A DNA stretch of 64,000 nt from Micractinium sp. NFX-FRZ (GCA_029339195.1 JAPTJF010000003.1:1-64000), one strand, 5' to 3'. Positions 23,301-35,912 are shown, numbered from the stretch's first letter. Translations and numbers: made by a program. The notes: generated from the sequence alone by a model not told the origin.

Positions 23301-25153
23301 TGGCGGGCTGCCTGCGGGCGGCACGGCAAGGGCGGAGTGAGAGCAGGCAGGCAGGCACCAGCTCTGCCCTGCTGTGTGCTGAGCTGAACAGGATCCCTTG
23401 CAAAAACGCCCAGCAGCGGAGAGCGACCGAGACAAGCTGCTCGTCCAAAAGCAGTTGTTGTGCAGGCCAGGGCCCAGCTGCTGGCCCCAGATGGCCCTGC
23501 TGCCCGCTCACCCTGTGGCGCCTCCGGAGGTGCGGGGATCCTGCCGTACGTGGTGTTGCTGGGGCAGTAGCAGGCCCCAAGGTCGTCGTCGCACTCCCCT
23601 GCACACCAGGAGGCAACCAGAGACAGCCAGGGGAGGGGCAACCAAGCGGTGGCATTCATGAGTTTCCCAGCACCGGGCAAACGTCCTGGCACGCTTGTGC
23701 AGAAGCCCCAGCCACCATCCAGCAGGTGAGTGTAGATACGAGTGCCCCATCACCCTGACAGCGCACCGCAAAGCATGCCTACAAAGCAGGCTCGGCCTCT
23801 CAGCCACAGCAGGCAGGGCATAACACGGCGGCATGCCAAGCCCTCAGCCACAGCACAAGCGGCATCGCATGTCGCTCGCCCAGCGCAAGACCACAGCGGG
23901 CGCAGCACACAGCGCACCCACAGCCACAGGGCACACACTGGCATGGGCGAGTCCCCCAAGCGCAGCACAGCCCCTCCCACCCCTGGGCGCGGCCTCACCC
24001 GCGCAGCGTGAGCGCGCCCATTGGAACAAGTGCGGCCCGTGCGGCCCCGCCGCCTCCGTGAAGTTTGGCGGCATGCGGTGGTGCTCCCACCCCATGTTCC
24101 GGTACTTGTGCACGCAGTGCCGCTTCATGGGGTGCAGGCAGTTGAAGCCGGTCCAGCCTGCAGAAGGCGGTCGGAACCGTCAGGCCAGGCCTCACAGCAT
24201 GGACACCCTCAATCACAGCAGCAGGCAAGTGCGCGAGGGCCACACGGCTAGCCAAAGCGCGTACAGGCTCGCGAGATGCTGCACACAATACATCATTCAG
24301 TCGCCTGCACCCTGCCACACAGGCCCTGGTTCCCCTTGAAACCACCACGTGGCCCCACCTGCTGGGCACGTGCACATGCCGCTGAGGGCGTTGCACACGC
24401 CAACCTGCAACAGAGGCGGTGCCAGTTGGGGTGAGAGAGACTGGCTCAGAGGCAGAGCGCGCCGACGCACCACTGAACACACCTGGGCTGAGGTGCAGCA
24501 CCAACAGCAATATTTTCTTGCTGTGTTTGAGCTGTGGAAGGTGCAGGGTCAGGGCAGCTGATGGCAAGAGATCAGCCAACACCACTTCCCGTGCAGCAAC
24601 CGCCACACACCTGGTTGCAGTCGAGGCTGCACGTCTTGTTGCCGCGTGGCGCCGTCCTGGCCGGCACCTCTGCCTGGGTGTAGTAGTCCACACACCACGT
24701 GCCCAGCGTGCCTGCACACCGCCGCTCAATCTCCGGCGTCACCGGCTGGGCCTGCGGCTCTGCCGCTGCCTGCTGCTGCTTGGGTTGCTGCCGTGCTGCA
24801 GGCTCCGCTCTCTTGGTGCCACCGCCGCGACTGCTGCTGCTGCTGCCTGGAGCTGCTTGTGCTGTGGACCCCTGCATTGCACAAGCGGGGCGATCGAAAG
24901 GTATGGCATGGACACACCAGAGCGGCTTGAACAGAAGGCGGCGGCACGTGCAGGCGGCACATGTGACTCTCGGTGGCGGCGGCGGCGGCGGCAGCAGTGG
25001 CAGCAATACCTGCGGCTGCGATGCGGAGCGCTGCGACATCCAAGCTCCCTCCCATTTGCCAACGGCGGCAATTCCCAGCACTAGCGCTAAGGCAAGCAGG
25101 GGAAGCACCAGTCGCCGCCCCCGGCCGGCTTGCTGTCGTCTCTGCAGCGCCAT
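17380..25153 (-). CDS. EGF-like/exostosin-family glycosyltransferase (GT47), copy A
   Basis: A type II membrane glycosyltransferase, probably in the Golgi. The start MALQRRQQAGRGRRLVLPLL (25153) gives a short basic cytosolic tail and one hydrophobic helix (LVLPLLALALVLGIAAV). The lumenal part begins with Cys-rich EGF-like modules: CSLDCNQVGVCNALSGMCTC, GECDDDLGACYCPSNTTYG and FCFNQCNGRGECLHGYCKC. The exostosin domain follows: KRPLIYVYEMAADYATLMM, ADYFYVPVLTSCFIEP, DHIWLVSHDEASCYVPSAI, FHRGL, YSELMSSSIFCLVVPGHGWS and GCLPVIIM. The end is LPDLDPAADDAFATVMAW and HSRIPATR. GT47 enzymes add sugars to wall polysaccharides or glycoproteins; the acceptor and sugar here are unknown. It has about 17 exons with junctions matching copy B, its head-to-head paralogue. 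A (CA)n run lies in one intron near 18560. Confidence 0.88.
18558..18574. repeat. Short (CA)n microsatellite in an exostosin A intron
   Basis: About eight CA units follow the splice junction of the exon encoding EYDDFPGDYSEL. On the transcribed strand it is a GT run directly after the donor. Confidence 0.8.
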
Positions 25154-25591
25154 GTGTGGGCCCTTCCAGACACCAAGGGCTACCAGCCCATCGCAGGCAG
25201 TGGGACTGAGCCCACGAGGGGCTTTCAACAGCAACTCTGCAGCGCAGCACGGCCCAGCACGAGGGCCCGTCCCTTGACTTGTGCTGCCCTCAAAGCGTCC
25301 AATTGAGCATCAAGACAAGTGTTCCTAGTTGGATCAAAGCCCGTCGTCAAGGGACCTGCCGCGGCTGTTGCACTCCAACCTGGTACTTGCTGCCCGTTGG
25401 CAGACAGGTGCCCCGGCGCTGATATTTGGAATGAACACCGATGCGAAAGCTTCTTGGCAAGCCAGAGCACCACTTGATGCCCACATGCCGGAGTTTTAAA
25501 GTTGTGCCCGTCCAACTGTACCAATGCCAGCTGGGCTTCGCCTCGCTCTCTGCGGCGCCCTGGCATCGGGGAGCTGTCTGTACTCGTCATC
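25154..25591. promoter_or_regulatory. Bidirectional promoter at the axis of the exostosin inverted duplication
   Basis: There are 438 bp between two opposed start codons of paralogous genes. It therefore sits at the centre of a roughly 15-kb inverted gene pair. I see no extended inverted repeat in the spacer itself and no clear TATA box. A shared promoter would make the two enzymes co-expressed, which is inference. Confidence 0.55.
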
Positions 25592-25877
25592 ATGGCGGTA
25601 GCCCGCCGGCCAGGCCGGCGCTGGGCGGGCAGGCTGGTCCCGGCGCTTGCGGCGGCTATTACACTGGGTGTGCTCGCCGTCAGCAATTGGGAGGGGAGCC
25701 AGATGTCTCGGCGCAACGCGCCGCAGCAGCAGCATCAGGTGCGGGGGTGGGGAAGGGGCAGCTGCCGCCGCTGCCGCCGCTGCTGCCGCCGGTGATGCAA
25801 GCCAACACTCCTCACTTGTTGCAGGGTGCGTCAGAAGTGATACCCGCCAGCAGTGCAGGAGCAGACGAAGGTGCAGC

Positions 25878-25910
<33 letters not shown>

Positions 25911-28900
25911 GGCAGGAGATGCCAAAGCGGGGGTGCGGCAAGCAGCGGCCGAGCCGCAGGCCCACCCTGTGACGCTGGAGATTGAGCGGCGGTGTGCCGG
26001 CACGCTGGGCACCTGGTGTGTGGACTACTACACCCAGGCAGAGGTGCCGGCCAGGACGGCGCCACGCGGCAACAAGACGTGCAGCCTCGACTGCAACCAG
26101 GTACGCGGGATGCTCCGTGGGAACTGGCTGTGGCGTGTGCCATGCCCCTCTCAATGCAAGCATTCAGAACTCTGAACAGCAGACAGGCAAAGAAATTCGT
26201 GTGGTTCTGCTTGGCCTACCCCAACTGCCGCCGCTGCAGGTTGGCGTGTGCAACGCCCTCAGCGGCCTGTGCACGTGCCCGGCAGGCAAGTCGAGCCAGC
26301 TGCCGCTACACTTCCTTGGCACCCACCCCCAGGCTCCAGAGGCCTGTGCCAGACAGCCACAGCACTCTGCCCTGGAATGCCTTGTCTGCCATGCCATGCT
26401 GGGCACCGGCAGCTTTGCCGTTGCCAAGCTGCGTGCCCCGACCTGGCGTAGCCTGCCGCCCAGCTGAGCTGCCCAGTCCTGCTTGCGTCGCCGCCCAGTT
26501 CCACCCTTTGCTTTTCCACCCTTTGCTTCCCTGCCCGACCTTATCCTAACCACCTCCCCCGTCCTGCGCCACTATAACGTGAACCCCCGCCCTCGCCCGC
26601 AGGCTGGACCGGCTTCAACTGCCTGCACCCCATGAAGCGCTACTGCACCCACAAGTTTCGGGACCACGGCTTCGAGGTGCCCCGCCTGGCACCCAACTTC
26701 ACCGACTCCCTGCAGCACCCCCGCCCCAACGTCTTCCAAAACACCGTCTCGCATTGCGCAGGTGGGTAGGCGGCCAGGACGGCGGGGGGTGGGCGGCTCC
26801 GCTGCCTGGTGGGCATGCGTCAAGTGTTGGTCTTGCAGTTGCCTTGATCAACAGCGTCTGTTGCATCCTTACTTGCTGCTCCCGCCCTGTTGTGGTGCCA
26901 CCACCAGTGCTTCCTGCGGCCCTCCCTCCTCACGCTGCAGGCGACTGTGATGAGGATGTGGCTATGTGCTACTGCCCCAGCAACACAACCTACGGCCGGA
27001 TACCGGCACCCGAGGATGCGCCTCCAGGCACGTGCTGCCGCCCTGCTCTGCCTGCTCTGCAATCGCCTGCCTGCCCGCCTGCCTGAGCTGCAACCACGCT
27101 CGCCCCCAGTAATGTCCTAGCATAGCGTTTGGTGAGCCAAAGCGCAATGTCCCTCATGCCACATTGCCCCCCGCCTGCATCACCCACCGACTCTGCCCTG
27201 CTCCTCCTGCCGCCCTGCTGTCTCCCTCCCCGCAGGCAGCCCGCCGCTGCGGCGCGGCCGGCCGCTGTCCCAGTACTGCCAGCCCAACACGACGCGGGAT
27301 GGCAAGGAGACGGGGTGGGGACTGAGGAAGTGGGAGGAACTGTTTGGGCCCGAGGGCTGGTGCATGGCAAAGACACCCAAAATCACGTGCGACTGCTTCG
27401 CTGACGGTGCGTGGGTGGGGGTAGGGGGACAGAGGTGGGTGGGGCCCTGGGGCAGGGAAGGCTGGAGGGGCAGGTCCCGCCGCCGGGGAGCACAGGCAGG
27501 GACTGTGGGCAGCCAGCCAGCCTGCCGGCCGGCTTGCAGGGTAGGGGGCTGGGAAGGCGGGGCATGGCTGCCTCGGGCAGGGGCGCTAGCGGGGGTGCAG
27601 GCCGAGGGCAGGGAGTCTGGGGGTGGGGAGGCGCCATCGGGGGTGCTGTAGAGCTGAGCTGCGGCATGGGTTGTGCGGTTCGTGGGCGTGGTGGTGCCGG
27701 TCCCTGTGGGTGCTGCGGTCTGCGCTGGAGGCGCGCACGCTCGGCATGCTCAGCCTGCTGGGTTGTGCTGTGCATGCTGCCACCTGCAGGGCTGACAGGG
27801 CACACATGCGCGGAGACGTTTGAGCAGGTTGGTCTATGCATCGGCAGCTGCTCAGTGATTGGCTGCATAAATGGGGGGCTGCATTGCGGCACTGTAATGG
27901 CTGACCAAGCAGTTTCACCTTGCCTGATTTGCGAGTGAGCAAGCTGGGCCTGCGCCTGCACTTCCCCCCGCTCATCCCCTGCCCCCCGCTCCTGTGGCCG
28001 CAGTTTTGCTTCAACCAGTGCAACGGGCGGGGGGAGTGCCTGCACGGCTTCTGCAAGTGCGACCCAGGTGCGAGCCTGGCGGACACGAGCGCACGCCGAG
28101 GGCGGATTTAAGCGGATCAGCGAATGCACGCTGCACAAGAATGCATGCCCGCCACCCTGTCTGCTCCCCCTGCCTCCACGTGCAATGCGTAACCACCACC
28201 ACTTGCTCAACCTTGCAGGGTGGCATGGCATCGACTGCGCGCACCGCACCGCAACGGCGGACGTGTCAAAGCCGGGGCGTGAGGCTGAGCGGCCCTGGAT
28301 TGCACCTCATGTGCACACGCCTGCTGCCAAGGACTTCCCGCCGGGCGCCACGCGCAAGCGCCCCCTCATATACGTGTGAGTGCGAAGAGGGGCGTTGCCA
28401 GGCAGGGGAAGGGCTTTGCCTGCCTCACTGATGATGTGTTGTGTGCTCGTCTGCTTGCACACTGACAGGCAGGCGCTGCCGCCTCTCAGGGCCAGATGTG
28501 CAGCACCCTGCCCACCCCTGCCCACAACCCGCCCCACTTGCCTGCCGTTGGGTGCACTGCCTGTCGGTTGCAACAGTCACACAATCACCCGACTGACGCA
28601 ACTCGCACATACCAAAGGACAGAACTACGCCGTCTAGCTGACGCCTGCCTGCAGTACTACCTGCTCCCCGCTGCACCACCCTCCCGCAATGTGCAGAAAC
28701 CTTCAACCCGGTTCCCAAGCCCTCATGTGCCTGCAGGTACGAGCTGCCCGCCGACTACACCACCCTGATGCTGCAGTACCGGCAGAGCGCGGGGGGCGCC
28801 TGCACGGCGCGCGTCTACCACCCCGACAACACCACCAACTTCTCACGTGCGTGCCCCTGTTCTTATGCACGTGCTTTTGCGTGCGAGAGAGCGTGTGAAC

Positions 28901-31900
28901 TTGCATCCGTGACAGACACACCTGGTGCTTCCGTGCGTGTCCCCCTTTGTGTGGTCCGCTTGAAGTGGGGTGGTGGAGTTGCAGGGTGCAGACGGTACCT
29001 GCCCCGCCAGCAATGCCATCCCCCTCCCAGCGTGCCCCCTTGTCCCTGCACCACCTGCCCGCTTTTATTCACTCGCAACCTCCCAACCCAACTAGCATGC
29101 ATGTGCTGCAGCCTCGCTGTACAACCTGGAGTCTGGCTTCCTGGAGACGCTGCTGCAGAGCGAGCACCGCACTCTGGACCCGGAGGAGGCGGGTGGGTGG
29201 GGGGGAGGTTTGATCAGCTACATTGCATGTTGCCAGGGGTGACCTGGATGTGCCGGGAACCGGGGGTTGTCTAGAGTCCTCATAAGTACGCAATCACTGC
29301 CATGTGCCCACCTCCCAGCCGAAACTTCTCTGCCGTGGCTAGCTCCTCCTGGTCACCCCCCTGTCATGTCAAACATCGCAATTGTCTGCAGACTTCTTCT
29401 ACGTCCCCGTCTTTTCCTCCTGCTACATCGAGCACGTCAGGCAAGCACGCCAGCCGCCCTGGCCGGGGTTGCCGGGGCTGTCCCTGGGCCACGACGCCGC
29501 ACCCAACAGCCTGGCCAGACTGCTTGTTCATTTTACCAACTGGGCATACGGCCCACATGGGGGGCATCACGTATCACACTCACCCCCAGCCCTGCCCATT
29601 CTCTGCCATATGTGGTCCCACCCCGTGCAGGACCCACGCGGACAGCCTGCGCGACACGATGTACGGCATCCACCCGCCCCGGGTGCACGGCATGACCAAC
29701 ATGATGCTGGAGGCGTTCCACTGGGTGCAGTCGCACCACCCCTACTGGTGAGGGGCAGGAGGGTGGGTGAGGGGCAAGTACACACGTGTGCACCATGCTC
29801 GGCGAGGCAAGTGACGTGGCCTGGCAGGTGCAGCCGCGCCACCCCTGCGAGCGAGGTGGGGGCGCATGCAGGCAAGCATGCAGCTCCGGAGACACGTGAC
29901 GAAGCCTGTGCTGCCTCTGCCCTCACACCATTCCATGCTGCCTGTGCTGCAGGGACCGTCGGGGCGGGCGCGACCACATCTGGCTGGCCACCTTCGATGA
30001 GGCCTCCTGCTACGTGCCCTCCGCCATCCGCCCAAGCATCATCCTGAGCCAGTGGGGGCGGAAGGACAAAAACCACACGTCCAACACGGGGTGGGTGGGC
30101 GGGCGGGCGGGCGGGCGGGCGCACAGCAGTGAGCGGCAGGCGGGGGGCCTCCCCAAGCCAGGTGTGTGCGCAGTGAAGAATGTCCAGCTCAGCCCCCCGC
30201 CTGTTGGCACCAATGCACTGTCACAAAGCAGGAGGACAGGTCCCCTCCACTTCCAGCACATGCCACCTGTTTGACCAGCAGGCAACGGTCCATCGCCTGA
30301 ATGTCAAACTGCCTGCCCAGGGGCTGGCCCCGCACGTGCTGGGGGGACAAGTATACTTTCCTCCCTGGCCATGGTGGGTTCACACAAGGTGCCCCCTCGT
30401 CTCCCTCCCCGCTGCAGGTACTGGGAGGACGAATACTCCTCAGAGTACCGGCACCCGCAGTGGGAGCCAAACGGGTTCCTGTGGAAGATTGCGGGGCACC
30501 CCTGCTACGACCCTGTCAAGGCAAGCGCCAATGGGAAGAAAATGTGGCTGGGGGATGGAGGGGCGTGAATGGAAAGTGTGAGGATAGCCTGATGTGCTGT
30601 TGAGGGCGGTGTGCGCTGCAAGTGGGGAGTGTGCAGACATGTCGCAGCAAGAGGGAAGGAGTGGGCAGCTGCTGAGCTGGCCCCAGTTGCCGCTCAGCTG
30701 GACTGAAGCAGACGACCTTTTGAAGGCCCCCGGGCCACCCCCCCAGGGCGGCTGCTCTCTGTGATACTCTGCCGCGCTGCTTGCTTGGTGTCGGCTGCTT
30801 GCAGCAGCCTTGCGCCTCATCGCCGGCGGGCTGTGTGCCCTGCTGTGCTCGATTTAAGCCTTGCCCTTGCTGCTGCCCTGCAGCGCGTCCTACGCAAGGC
30901 CACCAGTTTTTGGCTTCACAGGTGCCTCTTTCTGCCTACCCCAACACCCCCTCCCCGGCAGGACCTGGTGCTGCCCTCCATGAAGCAGCCCAGCCACTTT
31001 GCCTCCTCCCCCCTGCTGGGAGGCCGCACGCGCGAGCGCACGATACTGGCCTTCCACCGCGGCAGGGTGAGCGGCGCCGCCCTTGCCGGCTGTGCTTGTG
31101 GGCCTCCAAAGCATGGTGCCTGCCCCAGTACATCCTGGCAGCCTGAGTTTGTTGCTGCACGTGCCGCGATCATGCACACCGTCTGTCCTATCGCTGCACG
31201 GTCATTAGACGTGCTGCCGGCACTCATGCAGGCCAGCAAGCAGTTGTGCATGCCTGGGCCACTCTGCAGCAGTAGAGCAGCGCTGCTGAGCAGGCGCAGC
31301 CCGGCAACCTTCTCCGGACCTGCCCCTGCTCTTCCATATGGTGCCCACCCGCAGCTGTGCCCGGGGAAACTTCCTCTCCCCTGACCTGCCCCATGTCTCT
31401 GCCCCCATGTGCTCTGCTCCCCGCAGGTCCAGCCCGACAACTTGGCCTTCTCCCGCGGCATCCGCCAGCGCCTGGCGGCCGCCGCCAAGAACCAGAGCTG
31501 GGGGGAGAAGCACAACATACTGATTGGGGAGTGAGTGCCCCGCCGGCAACGCCGATTGCCCGCCTGCCTGCCCACCCCGCCTTTGTGTGTCAACGTGTCC
31601 AGGCAGTCCTGTCTGGCGATTGGCAAGCCTGCTGCACCTGGCAGCTGCGCTGTGGCATGACGTGGCGTGCTGGCGTGCTTGCTGCGTGGAACAGGTGTTG
31701 CTGTCGTTCCGGTGTACACCAGCCCCCTCACCCCTGCTGCAACCCCAACACCCCCCGCAGGCAGGAGGACATTCCCGGCGACTACAGCGAGCTCTGCACC
31801 TCCTCCATCTTCTGCCTCTACCTCCCGGGGGACGGGTGGAGCGCGCGCATGGAGGACGCGATGCTGCACGGGTGAGGGGCGGCGGCGTGGGGTAGGGGGT

Positions 31901-32944
31901 GGCGTGCGGTGGCAGGGGCGGGGAGTCTTCCTTCCTTCCTTCCTCCCTTCCTTCCTTCCTTTCAACTGCCGAGATGGTGTTTGGTAGCAGGGGGCGGCCT
32001 GCTGCATGGGTGAGCAACCCTATGGGTGCCTGTACCTCCCTGCCCTGCTCCTGCCAATTGACATGTGCTGCCCCACCCTCCCCGCTTCCACACCCCCACC
32101 CTCCCCCTGGCAGCTGCCTGCCCGCCGTCATTGTGGACAATGTGGACGTCAGCTTTGAATCGGTGCTGGACTACCCCTCCTTCAGCATTCGCATTCCCGA
32201 GTCTGACGTGGACAGGTGGGACAGCTGGCCGCGTGACTTGAGTTCTTTGCATGACGGTCTAATTGGTGACAGCATGTGCCTATGCCTGCAGCTGGCCCAG
32301 GTTCGGTAAGCATTGATTCGGCAGGCATTGGCGTTCAAATGGAAGCGTGCACATGTTGTGTCCGTGCAGGCTGCCCCAGATCCTGGCGGCGGTGCCGGAG
32401 CAGCGGAGGCAGGAGATGCGAGCGGCGCTGGCGCGCGTGTGGCAGCGGTGAGTTGGCAACGTGGCATGTGGTATGGCAGAATGCGTGAGACGTTGCAGAA
32501 AGTGAGGGGCAGCCGGGGCAGGCAGGCTGGGCTGTGTTCGCCACACGCTTGTCATGCCCTGCACCGCATTAGTTTCATTGCCACGACCCTGCGATGTGCC
32601 CTACTGGTTGGGGCGGGGGCCGCAGTGCGGTGCGCTCGTGCAAGCCTTCTATCGGGCAGCGCCTGCCTGCCACGGTGACTCATCCCCTGCCTGCCTGCCC
32701 CCTCCCCCTGCCTGTCTGCCCCTCCCGCCTCTGCAGCTTCACGTGGAGCAGCTACCGCCCCTACGCCCAGGCCATCCGGCAAATCCAGGACGAGAACAAG
32801 GCGGCAGCGGCTGCGGCAGGCGTCGCCCCCGGCAGCCCCCCGCTGTCGCTGCCCGCCTCCCTGCCCGACCTGGACCCGGCAGCAGACGACGCATTTGCCA
32901 CCGTCATGGCCTGGCTGCACAGCCGAATAGGGGCCACCCGATAG
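25592..32944 (+). CDS. EGF-like/exostosin-family glycosyltransferase (GT47), copy B
   Basis: Paralogue of copy A in head-to-head orientation. The start MAVARRPGRRWAGRLVPALA (25592) again gives a basic tail and one signal-anchor helix. A poly-Ala stretch follows near 25880-25920. The EGF-like modules are CSLDCNQVGVCNALSGLCTC, GDCDEDVAMCYCPSNTTYG, ADGLTGHTCAETFEQ (small exon near 27790) and FCFNQCNGRGECLHGFCKC. The exostosin domain reads KRPLIYVYELPADYTTLML, FFYVPVFSSCYIEHVR, DHIWLATFDEASCYVPSA, YWEDEYSSEYRHPQW, YSELCTSSIFCLYLPGDGWS and GCLPAVIVDNVDVSFES. It ends LPDLDPAADDAFATVMAW, HSRIGATR. It is likely a Golgi type II enzyme for wall or glycoprotein glycans; the specificity is unknown. TGTAA at 32957-32961 lies 13 nt after the stop. 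At least four introns carry echoes of exon edges. Confidence 0.88.
30087..30121. repeat. (GGGC)n tetranucleotide just after a splice donor
   Basis: GGGTGGGTGGGCGGGCGGGC and further GGGC units follow directly on the exon ending NHTSNTG of exostosin B. G-triplet runs at donors can act as intronic splicing enhancers and can form G-quadruplexes; neither is shown here. Confidence 0.8.
31927..31962. repeat. (CTTC)n polypyrimidine repeat in an exostosin B intron
   Basis: About nine TTCC units with one CCC interruption lie between the exon ending MEDAMLHG and the exon starting CLPAVIV. It is a plain microsatellite. Confidence 0.85.
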
Positions 32945-33247
32945 CATGTCCAATGTTGTAACATCCTTGCACGGTCCCCCAAGCTGACAGCTAGGATTGG
33001 GACTAAACATTTCAAGCTCTACACAACACAGCCAACACAGGACTGAAAGCAGAGTGTGCTGCACTCAGGCTTGGAGGCGGTGTTGCACGTTTCCAGGCCT
33101 GCCACATCTTTCAGGCAAAAGCTGTGCAGCAAAAACTGTGCAGCAACGTGAGCAAACAAAGGCAGGGCAGGGCAGGGCGGGCGGAGCCGCAGGGTTTGGT
33201 GGGGCTGTTGGCATTGCCGCTCCTCTTCTCTAGCTAGTGGGACGGTC
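32945..33247. other. Convergent spacer between exostosin B and the ankyrin-like gene
   Basis: These 303 bp hold the two 3' UTRs. TGTAA is at 32957-32961. A short imperfect direct repeat AAAGCTGTGCAGCA / AAAACTGTGCAGCA is at about 33118-33145. No gene is seen. Confidence 0.5.
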
Positions 33248-35399
33248 TCACCACATCCACCCAGTCATGGGCGCCGCTGCCAGCTCCAGCACGTGCAGAA
33301 GTGCATTGCCTGGCAGCAGCGCCAGCAAGCCGCCCCGACAGCCAGCAGTGGGGGCGCCCCCGCGCCGGCGCCGCTTCCTGCCCACGCTGGCCTCCTCTTG
33401 TGCCTCTGCGCGCTGCTGCGCCCCAGCGGGGCTGCCCGCCAGAAGCACCACGCGGGCAGCGGCCTTGAAGGGTGCAGGCCAGTGGTGGTGCGAGGCGGGG
33501 CTCCAGGCGCCGCCGCGCGCCACGAACGCCAGCCTGCAGAGGGGCGTTTATGAGAAGTGTGAAGAGTGCTTCGGACAGGAGGTGTCCCCTGACTGCTGGC
33601 CACCACTGGTCAGCCAGGCTGGGACTCAGGGATGCGGGTGACAAGGAATGCACAGCAACCCTGCCTGCTGGCTGCAGGCAGGCTGGCTGCTCACGGCGTG
33701 TTGAGCAGCGCGGGCGGGTGGAAGTCCGCTGGGTCCAGCACCGGCCGCACTGCCTGCCCCAGGCCTAGGAAGGGCGGGGGCACCACATTGCGGTACACTG
33801 TGGGCCTGTAGCCCGCCTCCAGCAGCAGTTCCAGTATGCGCAGGCTGTTCCACCGCCCCTCCTTCCACAGGCCCTGGCTCAGCCAGTAGGCCCCCTGGAG
33901 CAGGGGAGAGGGGGGGAGGGCCCGCCAGGCGGGGGTCAGCATGTTCCAACAAAGGACGAGGCACAGCCACCACTGCCTGCTCAATGACACAGACCAGTCA
34001 TATGAGCGGCGTCTTCTGGGTCTTGATGAGCAGCCTTACAGCTTGCAAATGGTGCACGCACAGGGCCAGCTCACCATGAGGTGCAGCACATAGTGGATCG
34101 GGCAGGAAAAGGTGCCCCTGCCGTTGATCAGCGCTGCCGGCTGGCTGACATCCACAGCTGGGCGGCCGTGGGAGAGCAGCACAGCAACTGCTTGTGGCTG
34201 CAGGCCAGAGGCGGCATGCAGCACAGCTGCCATCGTCACCGGCCCGCCCGCCTGAAGCAGCATCGGCACCGCAACCGCTCGGTCGCCTCCCAGGGCTGCC
34301 GCTGCCAGCGGGACGTGCGAGCTCCGGCCGTACGCACGGGAGAAGTCAAAGGGAAGCTGGCTGGCCAGCAGCACCTGCAGCGGCGCCGCCACCTCGCCTG
34401 CCTTCAGCCCCAGTGCTGTGAACAGGATGGCAGACAGCAGATCCGCATCCCCTTGTGCCAGCGCTGGCGGTGCTTGCTCGCCGGGGGCTGCACCCGGCAA
34501 CAGGAGGCTCTCTAGGCAATCTATGCCGTAGCTGAGCAGCGGGCGGTGGCCAGCCCTGATGACCGCCCGCACCAGCTGTGCCACCCGCTGCGTGCTGCCC
34601 AGCTGCAGGTTGCCGGCTGCCCGCTGCCGCTCCAGATGCGCCAGCATGCTGGCCCCCAGGCCATTGCTTAGGTGCTTGTTCAGGGCACAGGTGTAGTGGC
34701 TGCTGCTCCCCGGCAGCAGGCAGTCGGCGCCACACTGCAGCAGCAGGGCCAGCAGCTGGCGGGTGACGGGAGCAATGTGCCCCTTCTTGATGCGGTCCGG
34801 CAGCGCTGCCAGCGCTTTCAGGGGCCCAGCGTTAGGGTCAGCACCCATGTCGAGCAGCTGCCGTGCTGACTGGACATCTTGCACCCTGCAGCACACCGAG
34901 TCCACAGTATGCAGTCATTCAAGGAGTCAAACACCATAGCAGGCTGCACAGAGTGACAGGCAAGGCTAAAATTTGTTGTTGGTGGCTTGCACTTGCGACC
35001 CAGGCCGCACCTGATAGCGAAGGCCAGAGGGGTAAACCCCGCGGAGAAGCTGCGCTGTTGAAGCACCACCTGGAAGGCTTTGCACCCACTCTCAGTCAGC
35101 AGGGCGTGTAGGGGGGCCCACGATGCACTTGATTTGAAAGTGTAGCTGTCCAAGAACACTTGTAGCTGGCTGTCCAGCGGCGCGCCGGCGGTGAGCAGCG
35201 GCAGCAGCGCCTCGCGGCACCGCCCCAGCACAGCCGCGTGCAGGCTGGTGAAGCCGCACGGGCCGGTGTGCGCCAGGCAGGCCTCCTGCGCCTCTGGCCC
35301 CTGCAGCAGCGACAGGGCCGCCTGGGCGTTGCCCAGCAGCAGGGCCTCGAACAGCGCCCGCGTCTCGGGCGAGGGCGGGGCGGCTGCAGCTGCTTCCAT
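33248..35399 (-). CDS. Ankyrin-repeat-like protein of unknown function
   Basis: Four exons join in phase: 35399-35011, one from about 34889 to 34073, one from about 33896 to 33694, and one from about 33536 to the stop at 33248. The product starts MEAAAAAPPSPETRALFEAL. Degenerate ankyrin units are visible: GFTSLHAAVLGRCREALLPL, WAPLHALLTESGCKAFQVVL, GFTPLAFAIR, VQDVQSARQLLDMGADPNAG, VTRQLLALLLQCGADCLLPG, VPLAAAALGGDRAVAVPMLL and MAAVLHAASGLQPQAVAVLL. The tail contains a basic patch (GRKRRRRGG), possibly a nuclear signal. Exon 3 appears to end in a stop, but its last bases form a GTGAGC donor (CCGTGAGC) and the next exon joins in frame. No enzyme domain is seen. The role is unknown; the repeats point to protein binding. 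Confidence 0.75.
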
Positions 35400-35912
35400 T
35401 CTCAAGACAATGGCAGATCGAGCGCGGTGAAGGGACAGGAGACAGTTGGGGCGGCCGGACTGGAGCGGCGACGGCAGTACCTGTCCCGCCGCCATTTGTT
35501 GTTGCAATCTGCCCCAGGTCTGTACAGGGTGCTTGTCGTACTTGGTCCGCTTGTTGGGTTTGGCACGCCTATGCACAGGCAGGAGGGACCAGGGGTTCAG
35601 TTCTTTCCATCACATCTTGTCTTGCGTCAGGCTGGGCCCGCCACAGGTTGCAGCTGGTGGCGAGCCGCCCATGGACCCACACCTGGCCGTAGCTGGAGAG
35701 TGATTCCATCACAGTTCAGGCAAAAGGTGGGTCAGAATTACATGAAAAGTAAAACCAGTCAATAATGGTATTTCATTAATAAGGAACGATTCTAAGGAGC
35801 AAAGAATACAAGTGTATAGCGGGCGGGAGAACCGGTCGTGCAGCTGCCTTGCCTACGTGACAACTCCTCTGCTCGGTGCGCAGGAACGACTTGCCGCTCT
35901 GCGCGCCCATCA
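35400..35912. other. Spacer between the ankyrin-like and XEG113-like genes
   Basis: Both neighbours are on the minus strand, so this holds the ankyrin-gene promoter and the 3' UTR of the arabinosyltransferase gene. The stretch 35735-35815 is clearly A/T-rich for this window. TTACA at 35738-35742 reads TGTAA on the minus strand, 171 bp past the stop, a good poly(A) signal. Confidence 0.55.
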
